From the NCBI GenBank assembly GCA_026315105.1, contig CM048745.1, forward strand, positions 785,893,390-785,957,389: a DNA stretch of 64,000 nucleotides, given 5' to 3'. The notes beneath the pieces are model-generated. The model was not told the origin of the DNA, ran no database searches, and saw only the letters and a list, made by a program, of their open reading frames with translations. A program made the position numbers and the translations under genes. Numbering within the stretch: position 1 is the stretch's first letter; every line of letters begins with the position of its first letter. Positions 47,526-58,209 of the stretch are shown here, piece by piece. Origin of the DNA: Locusta migratoria (lineage: Eukaryota > Arthropoda > Insecta > Orthoptera > Acrididae).

Positions 47526-47960
47526 TTAAATGATGGACTCGCGGTTGCGCTCGTTGTCCTCGGTACTGGAGCCGCCGCTCGACGCGCCGCAGATCTGCAT
47601 CTCGATCTCGGCGAGCCGGTGCTCCACCTCCCACTGCTGCTGGCTCAGCTTGATGCTCATGGACGCGTTCTCCGTCTCGAGCACCATGAGCCGCTCGCGC
47701 AGACGCTTGATCTCCGCGATTAAGGCCTCGTGTGACATCATGCCGCCGTCGTCCGCGGCGGCGGCGGGCGCCGCTGCGTGGCTGGGAGCCGCCGCCGCCC
47801 CCACCGCCGCCCCCGCTACCGCCCCCGCGACGCCGCCTCCGCCGGGGTCGGGGCCGGCGGTGCCGGACGCCGCAGCTGCCGTCGCGCACGCCACGGCGAA
47901 AGCTGCGGACACACACACGACACGGCACATAAACTCATGAAAATGGCCACTAGAGAGCGT
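47330..47960. promoter_or_regulatory. CpG-rich island over the terminal exon
   Basis: Dense CpG sequence within AT-rich flanks. It coincides with the minus-strand coding exon and the 200 bp beyond its stop codon. Composition alone explains the several overlapping open frames on both strands. Whether it also has promoter activity cannot be told. Confidence 0.5.
47526..47902 (-). CDS. Last coding exon of an unidentified coiled-coil protein
   Basis: Minus-strand exon of 377 nt ending in TAA (47526-47528). It starts after a good splice acceptor (tgtgtgtccgcag, at 47903 and above on the plus strand), with two bases completing a codon. The product begins with an alanine- and glycine-rich low-complexity stretch of about 60 residues. 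After MMSHEALIAEIKRLRERL a heptad-type coiled coil continues through TENASMSIKLSQQQWEVEHR and LAEIEMQI. A serine-rich tail ends in E-S-I-I, which fits a class I PDZ-binding C terminus (S at -2, I at 0). The upstream exon at 55914-56093 ends in the complementary phase. The frame also stays open upstream of the acceptor to a Met at 47975, so an alternative start cannot be excluded. I cannot name the gene; a signalling or scaffold protein is a guess. Confidence 0.7.
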
Positions 47961-48235
47961 GCCCGTGGTCTCCAAACGGACACATATTGTAATTACAAGA
48001 CATCTTATTCAGGTTGTTTTATAGGAGGCGATCTTTTAAAGTAATGATTATGAATGCCTTTATAATATCTTTATATGTCATAGATCGCTTATTGATTTTA
48101 CATGATGACTAGTTTCGCCTAGTTAAAGAGTCATTATCAAATCTTACTTCTCCAGGCATGGTAAAAAATAGGGTAAGATGATACAATTTCGATCATTTCG
48201 GACAAATGGCATTGTAACTGGAAATATATTGAGAA

Positions 48236-48355
48236 AGCCGTCCGCGGTGGCCGAGGGGACTGAGACGCTTCAGTCACGGTCTGCACGGCCACTACGGTCG
48301 GAGTTTCGAATCCCCCCTCAGGCATGGATATTTGTGCCGTCCTTAGGATTAGCTA
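48236..48355 (+). mobile_element. tRNA-derived SINE, family 1, 3'-truncated
   Basis: Head with A and B boxes and the tggatatttgtgccgtcc segment. It ends at gctagt, losing the 3' half. It lies in the intron between the two host exons. Confidence 0.88.
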
Positions 48356-49379
48356 GTCTTACCTGAAATGCGAAATACTCGTTAACAAAACATTTTTGGG
48401 TGGAGCATCACGTAAACATAAGGTATGTGTACCATTCCCAGAAAAATGAAAAAATCTGTTGGATAATTTTTAAAGGTTAGCTGAAGAAAAAGAAAGGAGA
48501 TAAAACTTGTTTCCTTTGAGACAACATAATTTTGTTATCGTTCATGCGGGGATCGCCACAATATTTTTGTTGGAAAGGGGGTCCTGTGAGATTACCGCCC
48601 AATAGAAATACTGGTAATTAATAGCATTTCATAATTAAACAGTATGAAGTTCACTGCAAACATTGACCATGCCAATGCGCTAAATGTTACACAATTTTAA
48701 TCTTATTAATTATGGTAGCAATGTATGTACACAGTTGGGTGACAACATTTATAGTTAGGCCATAGGTAGAAATTCTCCGCGTTGAGATTTGCTGTGTGCT
48801 TGTAGCTGACGGGAGGCCAGCGAGCAGGCCGACATTGGTGGCTTGTTCCAGCTTAGGATTTTCCAGTTCGTTTCCGGTGAGGGGAGAGAGGGACAATGGC
48901 GAGTGCCAGGCACAGTGCAGTGCACAAATATTGTAATACTACTGGCATTTGAAGTAATACGATGCAGTTAGGAACCTTTAAGGCCCTCATTACAAAATAA
49001 CCTGTTGATAAATAAACAATACATTAGCTGATATAGTCACATCTAAAGTAATATGTTTAATTGACAATGAAAAGTAATAAATTACCAACGAAGACAAGAC
49101 AGTTACACAACTAGCATAGCAATGTTTGTTTATAAAAATAATATATTAACTATTTCCCATTTTACTTTCAATTAATCTTTTGTATTTTATCTTAAAGTAT
49201 TCAGTTAAATCACTTATCTGTGGTATAAGAAATTGCACGATTATGATAAACAGTACAAAGGATGTTTATACTAATATAAAAACGAAAGAAAATATTTGTT
49301 TAATGTGTAGTGTAATTATTTTGATTTTAAGTAAAGTTTTAGAAATGTATTGGCTGAGCGCTGTACGTTGGCAAATCGG
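48356..49379. other. No recognisable gene
   Basis: AT-rich intron sequence. No repeat family or domain recognised. Confidence 0.5.
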
Positions 49380-49800
49380 TTAGAACAGTTCACATGCGGA
49401 AGTTGATGACGTAGGGGAAAAAACCCCGGCAGTTGAGCTTTTGGCGCACGCGCGTGCGCGCGAGGGCAGGAAGTGAGGACTCCAGTGCACAGGCGGCGTC
49501 GCTCTGCATCAGTCGGCATGTGGACCTCGAGGTGGTGACTTTAGATTTGTGTGTGGCAATCGCCACGTGTGGTTGCTTGTCGTAGACTGCAAGTTAAATC
49601 GAGTGCTACTGTGTGTTTGTGAATATTTAGCCGGTGGAACAAGGTGTGCATCGCATTGAATTAAAGTGACTGTGATTTGTCAATGTAACACGTGTCGTCG
49701 CATAGGCATGAACATAAACGGTGTTTGAAACAGCCACGTGGTGCGAAAACAATTCGCGACAAATATTCATTTTGTCTGGGGGCTCTCGAGCTATAACTTT
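49380..49800 (+). promoter_or_regulatory. Promoter-like or LTR-like segment
   Basis: A CpG-rich stretch (ggcgcacgcgcgtgcgcgcg, 49442-49461) is followed by an insect initiator-like tcagtc at about 49510 and 260 bp of non-coding leader-like sequence. At 49787 the string tctgggggctctcgag resembles a retroviral primer-binding region, so the whole could be an LTR end rather than a host promoter. It is oriented opposite to the host exons. Neither option is proved. Confidence 0.35.
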
Positions 49801-50654
49801 ATTTGATAAATGTGTCGACGTACAGACGTATCAGCCACAGGGTTCTGAGATTGTGAAATAAACAACATAAAGTGAACTTTCACGTGTTTTAAAAAATAGT
49901 AGTTAGTACACCCTTTTCTCTCATGAACTTGATTTTATTATGAATCTGTTTTGTTAATCATATGCAGGGAAGGAAAGCTGCGAACGTGTGATATCATGCC
50001 CTAGAAAACGAGTCAAACAGTCGCAATAACAGTTCCAGTGTTTTTGCATGTTTAGGAATTTGGTTCGCAGCTGGTGGTTGTGAGTTTTAGAAATTAATCT
50101 TTCCCTATTTTAAACTCTCACCCCGACCTTCACCCTCGCAGTCCCCAGAATATCTTTACTTGGAACTGTATCGCATATTAGGAAAGAATGAAAATCACTA
50201 ATCTCGATTCTACAATTGGACCTACGAACGGTGGCGGGTCGCGCATGTCTCGTCAACAACATTTTTGTCGGTTTCCAGTGACAGTTTGAGTACATATATA
50301 TACGTTCTTTGCGCTTGAAGAAACCTTATAGCCCTCAAATAATCGCTCGCTCTTGCTTAGATACAATTTGTTACATGCCTGCGGCACGAGCAATGCCAGC
50401 TTGCAACAAATTGTCTGAAATACACTGGATAACTCGCTTCATCAGGTTTAATTTTGGCAGCGCCTACGGCAGTCGCAACATTACCCAACGCTCACTGGCT
50501 GTCGACGAATGTGGTGATGCGAAAGCGCAGACCAAGCCCAAATTTGGCCGGGCGTTCGTGGTTCCAGACAACAGCTGAATTTGCTAATTTAATGAGAGGA
50601 AGGAAGAGAGAGAAAAGGAGTGACCTCAGCTTTACTGGGCCACTGAAATAAACA
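49801..50654. other. No recognisable gene
   Basis: Mixed composition. Small open frames (50309-50578 and 50454-50651 plus) overlap each other and show no domain. Confidence 0.45.
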
Positions 50655-50735
50655 ACGGACACAATTGAAAACTGGCGTCGGGCCGGGAATCAAACCCGAC
50701 TCTATTCCTTGGGGCCAGCGCTCGCCTTACACTTT
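50655..50735 (-). mobile_element. tRNA-like SINE head fragment
   Basis: On the plus strand gggaatcaaacccgac is a B box in reverse (gtcgggtttgattccc), followed at the right by an A-box-like ggcgagcgctgg in reverse. Family unclear. Confidence 0.5.
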
Positions 50736-51299
50736 ACTTATTTAGTTATTTTACTAGAGAGACCATTCGGCCGTCTCACGGGACGTGTTGAGACACCGCG
50801 CAGGCTCCTCGTTCTTTGCGGTCGTGATTGTTTTATGTTGTCATTATTACAGAGGGCGCCGTGCCTTCTGAGCAAGCGGCCTGAGTTACCACCAGATCGC
50901 CTCCCATCTGCCTCAAGTGCCCACACGTCCTAGACTAAGACTCTAGCGCCCCTACTGTCTATGTCCTCAAATGCTATACAGGATGACCCGTTTATCTTGA
51001 GCACCCAAATATATCTGGAACAACAACAGATATACTACAACGACTTTCACCGGTGCAATGTAATTTAGGGGCTCATAAATGTCAATTTTTTGAAACATTC
51101 TAAAACGAAATCATATGATAAAATACAACTTAAACCATCAGCTGTTTTTTTTTAATCTTTAAAAATCGTCTAGTTTCTGTCGTGGACCATCAGAATAGAT
51201 AAAAAGGTATCAACACAGATTAGTAAAATGCATTAAATAAAATAAATCTGTCTGAAAACAGCAGTATTTCGACAACACTATTGTAGATTTAATCAAGCA

Positions 51300-51755
51300 T
51301 ATTACGACCTCATATAATTTTTTGTATAGTGGAGAATATTTTAACCAGGCGGACGGTGTCACGATGGGAAGCCCATTGCCTACAGTTACAGTCAATCTGT
51401 TTAAGAAGTACTTTTCAAGACATCGCCCTGGACCAGTTTCGGCAAAGGCTGGTTGTTTTTTATCGTTATGCCGACAACACATTCGATGTCTGGCATCATG
51501 GACGTGAAGAACTGGGTGCATTCTTAAACCACATCAACGGCATCTATGACAAAATCAAATTCATATTGGGGGTAGAAAATAATGGTGTCTTGCCGTTTCT
51601 TGTAAAGGAAATGTTTCAGCCATAGTGTTTACTGGAAGCCCGCCCGCCGATTCTGACTGATATCTGGACTTGACGAGCTACCACCATCTATACCAGAAGG
51701 ACTACAGATGATACTGCAGGAGCAGAAGAAGTCTTAGAGACTGAAAAACCACAGA
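51300..51755 (+). pseudogene. Penelope-like reverse transcriptase fragment
   Basis: Plus strand. One frame gives YSGEYFNQADGVTMGSPLPT (51322-51390). The next gives FYRYADNTFDVWHHGREELG, in which the usual YADD is YADN. It continues DKIKFILGVENNGVLPFLV to 51625 and into degenerate VYWKP sequence. These are the last reverse-transcriptase blocks of a Penelope-like element of the same type as at 36095-37030. A frameshift separates them, and the GIY-YIG domain is absent. Confidence 0.85.
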
Positions 51756-51764
51756 AGGAACTCA

Positions 51765-52630
51765 AATTATTTTATTGGGATGGTCATGTGTCCCTATGTA
51801 GGTGGGTTCTAGCAAAATATTTTCACATTCAGAAGTAGAAGTCGGTGAATGAAGTTTCGTAAATATATCTCGCTGCAACAAATAACGTCTTTCTTTTAAT
51901 GATTTGCACCTCAAATCATGCAACATTTCCGAGACGCTTTCCCCCCTGTAACGTAATAAAATTAGCTGGCCTTCTCTAAACCTTCTCAATGTCTCCCGTC
52001 AGTCCCACACTGGGCAACAGCGCTCAGGAGAGTGTGATGTAAGCAGTCTCTTTCAGTCTCTTTGGTGGAGATGTTGCATCTTCGAAGCGTTCTGCCAATG
52101 AAACGTAACCTATGATTCGCCTTCCCCACAATATTTTATATGTGTTGCTTCCCGTCTAAGTTGATCGTAATTGTAACTCTTAGGTATTTCGTAGAATTTA
52201 CGACCATAAGGTTAGGCTAATTTATCGTGTAATTGAAGTTCAGCGGATTTCTTTCAGTGGCCGTGTGTACTACTTCACATTTTTTATTATTCAGTGTTAA
52301 TTGCCAATTTTCGCACCATGTTGAAAATTTTTGTCTAAATCGCTTTGCAATTTCTTTTGATCCTCTGTTGACTTAACTAACCAATAAACGACAGCATCAT
52401 CTGCGAACAGTCCAAGGGAGCTATTCACGTTGTCTCCTACATCGTTATTACCACAGGGAAGAGTAGGAGACCTATAACGCTTCCCTGAGGAACGCCAGAT
52501 ATCACTTCTGTTTTATCGTGTAACTTACCGTCATTTACTACGAACTGTGTCCTTTGTGATAGGAAATCATAAGTCCAGTCGCACAATTCTGGCGATATTT
52601 AATAAGCAAGCAATTTCATTACTGTTTTTC
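51765..52630 (-). pseudogene. CR1/Jockey-group LINE, palm to C terminus
   Basis: Minus strand. The FADD box lies at 52396-52407 within a block like the one at 3019-3285. The C-terminal block TSECENILLEPTYIGTHDHP is at 51762-51989. It is more than 70 percent similar by eye to the element at 2385-4560 over the shared region. Broken by stops. Its 5' side is cut at about 52630, where the long inverted repeat begins. Confidence 0.8.
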
Positions 52631-53126
52631 ATCAATGTCTTTCTTGCATTGGGAGGGGAGCAGCAGAAAATATTTAATCCACACGGACAGGAATAATTCG
52701 TTCGTTTCCATAAGTCGCCTTCACGGCTTCCGCTTTCTCGGCTAACTTTAACTACCCACTGTACCGTATTTCGTCATTCCTTGCGAACACAAGCATCATA
52801 TAACAACCTTCACTTCGGTTTTTACAGCCGACGAGGAACAACGAGGTATTTCTCTAAACTGTCCTTAATCATTATGTAATACACATTATTAATTACACTC
52901 AGTAAATCACTTCAAAGCAACATTTAATCTAAAAAATTGTCGCGAAGTTCTGAAGTTATCGTCAACGAGCTACTAACAACAGGTTAATTTACGTAAATAG
53001 AACCGAGGAAGACGTGCAAAAGAGCAGCAGTGCCCACCGTAATACAACCCGTAAATAACTGTACAGTGAGACCGCTGTCGGAAGTTTTTAAGACACTGCA
53101 CTGTACAGAAACACACACTGTAGCTT

Positions 53127-53303
53127 TTGACACATATATAAAGCCCGCCAAACCTGGTAAAAACATGGCGTCCTGGGCTGTCAACCAATCAGGAGCGCCT
53201 GTATAGGGAGAGACTGGCCATGCGTGAGACCATTCCTGATTGTCTGACATCCCAGGACTCCATGTTTTTTACCAGATTTGGCGGGCTTTATGTGTGTGTG
53301 CAA
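53127..53303. repeat. Inner hairpin of the long inverted repeat
   Basis: 53127-53184 pairs with 53246-53303 (gcccgccaaacctgg against ccagatttggcgggc). A related single-arm copy (ctggtaaaaacatggcg) lies at 55412. Confidence 0.8.
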
Positions 53304-53794
53304 CATCGTCAATGCCCGCACCGTGGCGCCTGCCGCAGGTCTCCCGCGCCGTAGCCTGCAGATGGCGCCGCTTTCGCCGGTACATGCGCAGCCCCGTACG
53401 GCCAGACAGCGCCGGCGCGGTCCGCGCATATAGAGTACTTCCGCGACTCCATGGCAACCACGGCCGGCGTCGCCTCGCAAAATAGTTCCCCGCTGAGGCC
53501 GTTCGAATCTCATGCAGACCCGCCGAAGCTGACTGGGGTATGGCGGGCGTATTCCTACGCCACCCGGCAGTCTCGTGCTGGTCTTCGCCTTCCACGCCAT
53601 CAGGACGTCTCGCAACGCTTCGACATACTCGATTCGGACTCAATTACGAACTTCGCTCTTGCTGCCTGCCAGCAACAAACCTTTGTGTAACGGACTGTGT
53701 CACAACACTTGCTGTAATAAACTGTATCTGGGTTAAGCCCACACCTAATGTTAATTGTTGTGTGCCACTTTGGATACAGCAGTGTGAATAGCTC
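53304..53794 (+). other. GC-rich insert in the centre of the inverted repeat
   Basis: Contains a TATA-like gcatatagagtac at about 53425, a long open stretch, and aataaa at about 53718 followed by gttgtgtgcc. A promoter-to-poly(A) layout over about 350 bp suggests a solo LTR. The ends could not be defined. Confidence 0.35.
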
Positions 53795-54328
53795 CAGTGT
53801 GCGGTGCTGTATTTTGGTGCGTCTTGAAAGCTTCTGACAGCGATTTCACTGTACAGTTACGTACAGATTCTATTACGGTACGCATTGCTCCCCTTTTGCA
53901 CGTGTTTTGCCGGTTCTATTTGCGTAAATTACTGTGTCGTTCGTCGGTCGTTGAAGATAACTTTAGAACATCGCGGCAATTATTAAGATTATATGTTGAT
54001 TTGAAGTGATTTTCTGAGTGTAATTAATAATGTGTTTTGCATAATCATTCAGAACAGTCAAGAGAAATACCTCACTGTTCTTCTGTTGGCTGTAAAAACC
54101 GCAATGGAGATATATGATGTGTCTGCAAGGAATGAGGAAATACGGAAACAATGGGCGGTGAAAGTTAATCGAGAAAGCGGGAACCGTAAAGGCGACTTAT
54201 GAAAACCAACGAATTATTTACGTCCTTGTGGAGTAAATATTTTCTGCCACCTTCCCCGCCCCCCACGCTCTATGCAAGATCGGCATTAATCAAAATCAGT
54301 AATAGAAGTACCGCCTGTGAAATTCCCG

Positions 54329-54373
54329 GGAATGATGAACCCCAGTTGAGTACCTTAAGCTTAACAAACATTT
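54329..54373 (+). mobile_element. Heavily 5'-truncated family-1 SINE
   Basis: Only the last 45 bp of the SINE is present (tgaaccccagttgag to aacaaacattt). It is flanked by the 10 bp duplication gaaattcccg at 54319-54328 and 54374-54383. A classic aborted reverse-transcription insert. Confidence 0.8.
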
Positions 54374-54437
54374 GAAATTCCCGAGTGGTGTAGTGGTTGA
54401 GTAGTGAATTCACGGGTTCGAGTCCCGTAAGCGGTAA
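54374..54437 (+). mobile_element. tRNA-like SINE head, interrupted
   Basis: A-box-like gtggtgtagtggttga and B box gggttcgagtccc, ending gcggta, which is complementary to taccgc at 54309-54314 on the other side of the inserted SINE. No anticodon arm can be drawn, so it is not a working tRNA gene. Confidence 0.5.
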
Positions 54438-55051
54438 ATTATTTAAACAGTATTTTGCAGCTCTTTGTTAGTTCATGGTTTAGGATTTTGACATGTCGTA
54501 CTACAAGGTATATTTTAACATGGGTACGACAACTCCCCCTTGGCTGTGTATTATTGGCTATTCACAATCCTATAATTGGTTATGGGATGCAACATAATAA
54601 AGAGGGGGAGAGGGCGAAACTATTAACTAGTTGTAGTTACCTATTTTCTGTCTGTTTTTGCTGTTTCATTAGAGATAGTATTGGCATTTTTCCGATTCTC
54701 TGTGATACTGTGTTCCTAAAAGTATGTGCAGAATCACGTTTTTGGTATTTTCCAATGTTAGGAAATTCTATAAGATCGACAGGAGCACACTTAAAATGCA
54801 TTATATTGTGGCGGAAAGCGATAATAGTGTACTAATTTCGAAAATTCTGAAATGGCATCATTTTCTTTGAGATACATAACATGAAATACCTTTCTTATTA
54901 ATGAACTGCCAACATTCGAAGTTACCAAAACATCGTAAACTATGTTATTAACATTCGACAGTAATAGAAACTGTTTCATGAGACTTATTTGTTTACAAAT
55001 TTATTACGCGAGTACAAACTTACACGAATGGCATTTCTTTAACCACATACC
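54438..55051. other. No recognisable gene
   Basis: A 126-codon plus frame at 54455-54835 has no recognisable domain and shows neither a coding-like composition nor splice sites. Confidence 0.5.
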
Positions 55052-55305
55052 GATTAGTAGGAAGAAAGGAAGCTTAGAGTTTTACGTCGCGTCGACAGCT
55101 TGGTCATTAGAGACGGAGCTAACGCTCGGAGTTTTGGGTAGGGATGGGAAAGGAAATCGGCCGTGCCCTTTGAAAGGAACCATCCCGGCATGTTCCTTGA
55201 GTAATTTAGGGAAATCACGAAAAACCTAAATTTGGATGGCCTGAGATGGATTTGAACCACCATTCTCCCGAATGCGAGTCCAGTGCGTTACCACCAATTA
55301 GTAAG
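55052..55305 (-). mobile_element. tRNA-derived SINE, family 4
   Basis: Head at the right: on the minus strand tggtaacgcactgg (A box) and ggttcaaatcc (B box). The body includes ggttcctttcaaagggcacg. It is the same family as the truncated copy at 16645-16780. An attagta string near both ends may be the remains of a target duplication. Confidence 0.82.
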
Positions 55306-55913
55306 CAAGAAGATGTGATTTGGTCTCATGGTTGGAACTGATGCCTTATTTAAATCGTTAAGTGACTGCATTTCTGCCTGGGTCGCTATGTAAGTGCGTT
55401 CCGCGCGCAGTCTGGTAAAAACATGGCGGCCACCGGCCGGTTGTCCACTCTCTCCCTATATGGGCTCTCTACTACAAAGTGTTTTACTGTGCCATCTAGT
55501 GGATCGGTTATGTCTACAGACCAAACACGAGCAGTTCGCGAATATACCTCGTTAGAATTATCGTCGCCGGTCTCAGGAGAACTTTTGAATTATCACAGGT
55601 CTGGAACCTACATTTTATGTTTGGAATGAGGAATCACTATATTTTCTCCAACGGCCAAAGATGAGGATTTATTTGTTTTAATGAATATCGCATGTTAGTA
55701 AAGTGGAGGGAAGCTTTTTGTTTACTGTGCGTATGCCGCCTTAACAACCCCCCTCCCCCTAAAGATAGGAGCCAAGTGACTTTGGGTTGCCTAGAGGAGA
55801 CAGAGTCACTGGGCCACAATCGAGGACGTTTTCCCATCAGAAGACATAGCACGCAGCCCGAGTCGACAAGTACAGAGAGCTGGAGGCAGAGTGGTGAGGT
55901 GCGCGAGGCTCAC

Positions 55914-56093
55914 CGGCGGCCCTGGCGGCGGGCAGGTCTGCGCTGATGGGCGAGGCGGAGGAGTGCTCGCTGGCGCAGGACGCCACCAGCGGCGTCGTCT
56001 CCAGCAGCTGCCCCGCGCCGCCGTAGTGCACGCCCGCGGCCGCCGGAGGCGCCAGCGTCGGCTCGCACGACCCGTAGCCGCGCGCGGCGCGTC
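55914..56093 (-). CDS. Internal coding exon of the same unidentified gene
   Basis: Minus-strand exon of exactly 180 nt between a strong acceptor (cggcgtgtttcag) and a strong donor (gtgagc). The frame is open throughout and GC-rich, reading GYGSCEPTLAPPAAAGVHYG, then LLETTPLVASCASEHSSASP and ISADLPAARA. It begins with two bases of a split codon and ends with one, so both introns are phase 1. The exon at 47526-47902 begins with exactly the two bases needed (G plus CT gives Ala). The predicted intron between them is 8011 bp. No domain is recognised; the serine-rich, proline- and alanine-rich sequence suggests a disordered region. Earlier exons must lie upstream, beyond 56.1 kb, and none was identified before the window ends. 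Confidence 0.72.
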
Positions 56094-56279
56094 CTGAAAC
56101 ACGCCGACGACGACGACACGCGTTAGCCATGTAAATGTAGATGTTGCGTTGCGTGTGTTGTAGCCAGTGTCTCCGGTTTGTCTCTTCGTGTCTAGTACCA
56201 GGGTCTCACTACGCGTCTTTCATGCCCTTTTTAATCACTGCATAATGTTTTTAAATCTACCACTTGTTAAAATTGTGTG

Positions 56280-56395
56280 CCGGAACAGGGACTCGAACCT
56301 GGGTCCTTGCTCTTCGCGGCCAATCGCACTACCGACTGTGCTATCCCGACACGACTCACGATGCCGCCTCACAACTTTACTTCCGCCAGTTGAAG
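56280..56395 (-). mobile_element. tRNA-headed SINE, family 2, left of an inverted pair
   Basis: On the minus strand gatagcacagtcggtagtgc (A-box region) and ggttcgagtccctg-like B box (plus strand gggactcgaacc). The 5' body tail is cacaactttacttccgcc. Confidence 0.8.
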
Positions 56396-56414
56396 TTTGG
56401 AAAGTAGGAGGCGA

Positions 56415-56560
56415 GGTACTGGCGGAAGTAAAGTTGTGAGGCGGCATCGTGAGTCGTGTCGGGATAGCACAGTCGGTAGTGCGCTTGCCCGCCAAAGGCA
56501 AAGGTCCCAGGTTCGAGTCCCGGTTCCGACACACAAAATTAAAATGCCAGGAAGTTTCAT
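56415..56560 (+). mobile_element. tRNA-headed SINE, family 2, right of an inverted pair
   Basis: gatagcacagtcggtagtgc, then B box ggttcgagtccc and the 3' string gccaggaagtttcatatc. It is the mirror image of 56280-56395 about an axis near 56405. A tRNA-like fold is present, but it continues into SINE body on both sides. Confidence 0.82.
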
Positions 56561-56798
56561 ATCAACGCACACTCCGATGCACAGTGAAAGTTTCATTCTA
56601 CTACTTGTTGTTTTTAACTTTCCCTTCTGTGTCCGTCCCAATCTTAAATCCTTCTATTTTTATCTACATGTTTTTTTATCTTCATCTCGCCTTTTATTTG
56701 TAAATCCTGTCGGCCGAAGAGCGGCGTACCAAGCAACTGTCAGCCTGCCCCATAACGGCCTTAAAATACGTAATACACACCTCTACGCAATTTCCACG

Positions 56799-56969
56799 AT
56801 GTTAACTGTTGCAGAGAGATATCGATTCTCGTACTTTGGGGTTCATAGAGATGTCGAAGAAGCTCGTCGAAGGTATGCTAATCTGTTCCCTGATAGGAAT
56901 GTTCGTTTGCAACTATTTTTCGCGATATTGTCCAACTGTTTGCTGACACTGGAAGTGTTAAACCTATAG
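56799..56969 (+). pseudogene. Possible transposon helix-turn-helix remnant
   Basis: The frame end reads MLTVAERYRFSYFGVHRDVE and RRRYANLFPDRN. It resembles the N-terminal helix-turn-helix (an A-R-x-x-Y-x-x-x-F-P-x-R pattern) found in many insect transposon proteins. No downstream catalytic domain was found. Confidence 0.4.
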
Positions 56970-58209
56970 AAAAAGTCCGATATCTATTGTTGAATACCGT
57001 TTTCCAACAACACTTTTCAAGTCATTCTTATTTTTGCCAATTACAGCGTCATCTATCATGAAACGAAAACATAAATGTTTCAGACAAAAGATACATATTT
57101 TTTCAAGGAGACTCCAAATCTGCAACAAAAAATACGGGCATACTACACATGGGTGTTTTGAGGAGGGGTCGAGCTTTATGTGAATATATGTCTCTCTTCG
57201 AGGTGAACAACGTTTACTACAACTTCTTTCAATCGGATTTGTATTTTCTGAAATATTCTGAACAACAGTTTTAAATGCTTCACCTTGTAAATATAGATTC
57301 TGCATTTTATAGTAAATGACTCGGTATATAAAACGTTCAATTGGAATGCAACCTTGTGTCAAAATTTCAAACAAGTCTGTTTTTCGGTGGTAAATCGTTC
57401 ATATACTCGGGAACCGATGTGATTTGACAGCGACTGAGTCGTCGTAGTTCAGAGGTTACTCAATAGATAGCGGCACCTCTCAGCTGTCAAACGAGCGTCT
57501 GGTCGCTCGCTTTGTGTAGAGACACGTAACTGTAAGGTCCAGACCGTTATCAGTGTCGATCGGCGGGACAAGCCCTGTTTGGCTTTGGAGAAATATGCAA
57601 TAAACCACTTAAAAATTAACAACTATTGATCCGTATATGATACAAAGGAGCGTGTAGACACATTTTAAAGATACTGACTAGGCGGATGCGCTCATGTAAA
57701 CGCGTTCCCTGTCATTTTAACACTTTTTAGTTATAGTCAATAAAAAATCGTTATAAAATAACAATTTTGTATATATCTTGAAAACGCCTTAACCAAATAT
57801 TACATACAAGGTGTCAAATGCTAGATCTAAGTGAGTACTGTTAAGAAAATTAGGTAAATTTTAATTAGAGGCCAGTAACATGATTTCCAGTTATATAAAT
57901 TCAATTTTTAATAAATAATAATTGTAGTATTAGCAGCAGTACGGTAAAGTAGACTTAAGTAAGTAGTTAATGAAAGCACAGATCAGTATTACAGAGAATA
58001 ACCTATGTTTAAATGCTGAAAAAACGACGGTAGAAAAGTTTAAATTTTTTTATAATGCAAAAACCATGAAATGTACCATGTTTTTGACGCCATACTCTGT
58101 TTCAGTGGAAAAGTATTTTAAATACTGTCACCACATGTATATATTTCATTTATATTTTATGTAAAAGAGGTAATTTTATGAAAATAAGGTACTGATTTGA
58201 CTTCAGACT
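56970..58209. other. No recognisable gene
   Basis: Contains a 136-codon minus frame (56964-57374) with no domain I recognise; it may belong to an unidentified transposon. The remainder is AT-rich. Confidence 0.45.

Larger units (their letters stand above)
52638..54283. repeat. Long inverted repeat, arms of about 485 bp
   Basis: Bases 52638-53120 and 53795-54283 are inverted copies with small indels, for example ttacgtaaatagaacc at 52989 against ggttctatttgcgtaa at 53912. The 674 bp centre holds another hairpin and a GC-rich segment. Each arm carries a remnant reading, on the plus strand of the right arm at about 54070, HCSSVGCKNRNG and, 60 bp on, RKQWAVKVNRES. This is the layout of the N-terminal half of a THAP zinc finger (C-x-x-x-x-C, then W). 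A THAP-bearing DNA transposon such as a P-like element is a possible origin; this is inference. Confidence 0.75.

Noticed and set aside
47311..47928. 205-codon arginine-rich minus-strand frame
   Set aside because: Alternate frame of the same exon with extreme arginine bias; it lacks the phase match to the upstream exon.
47337..47940. Plus-strand frames over the CpG island
   Set aside because: They are antisense to the exon that has an acceptor, a phase-matched partner and a coiled coil; the plus-strand translations are arginine- and alanine-rich composition.
56964..57374. 136-codon minus-strand frame as a host exon
   Set aside because: It lies on the host gene strand, but no splice sites of matching phase were found, and its composition is like the surrounding AT-rich DNA.
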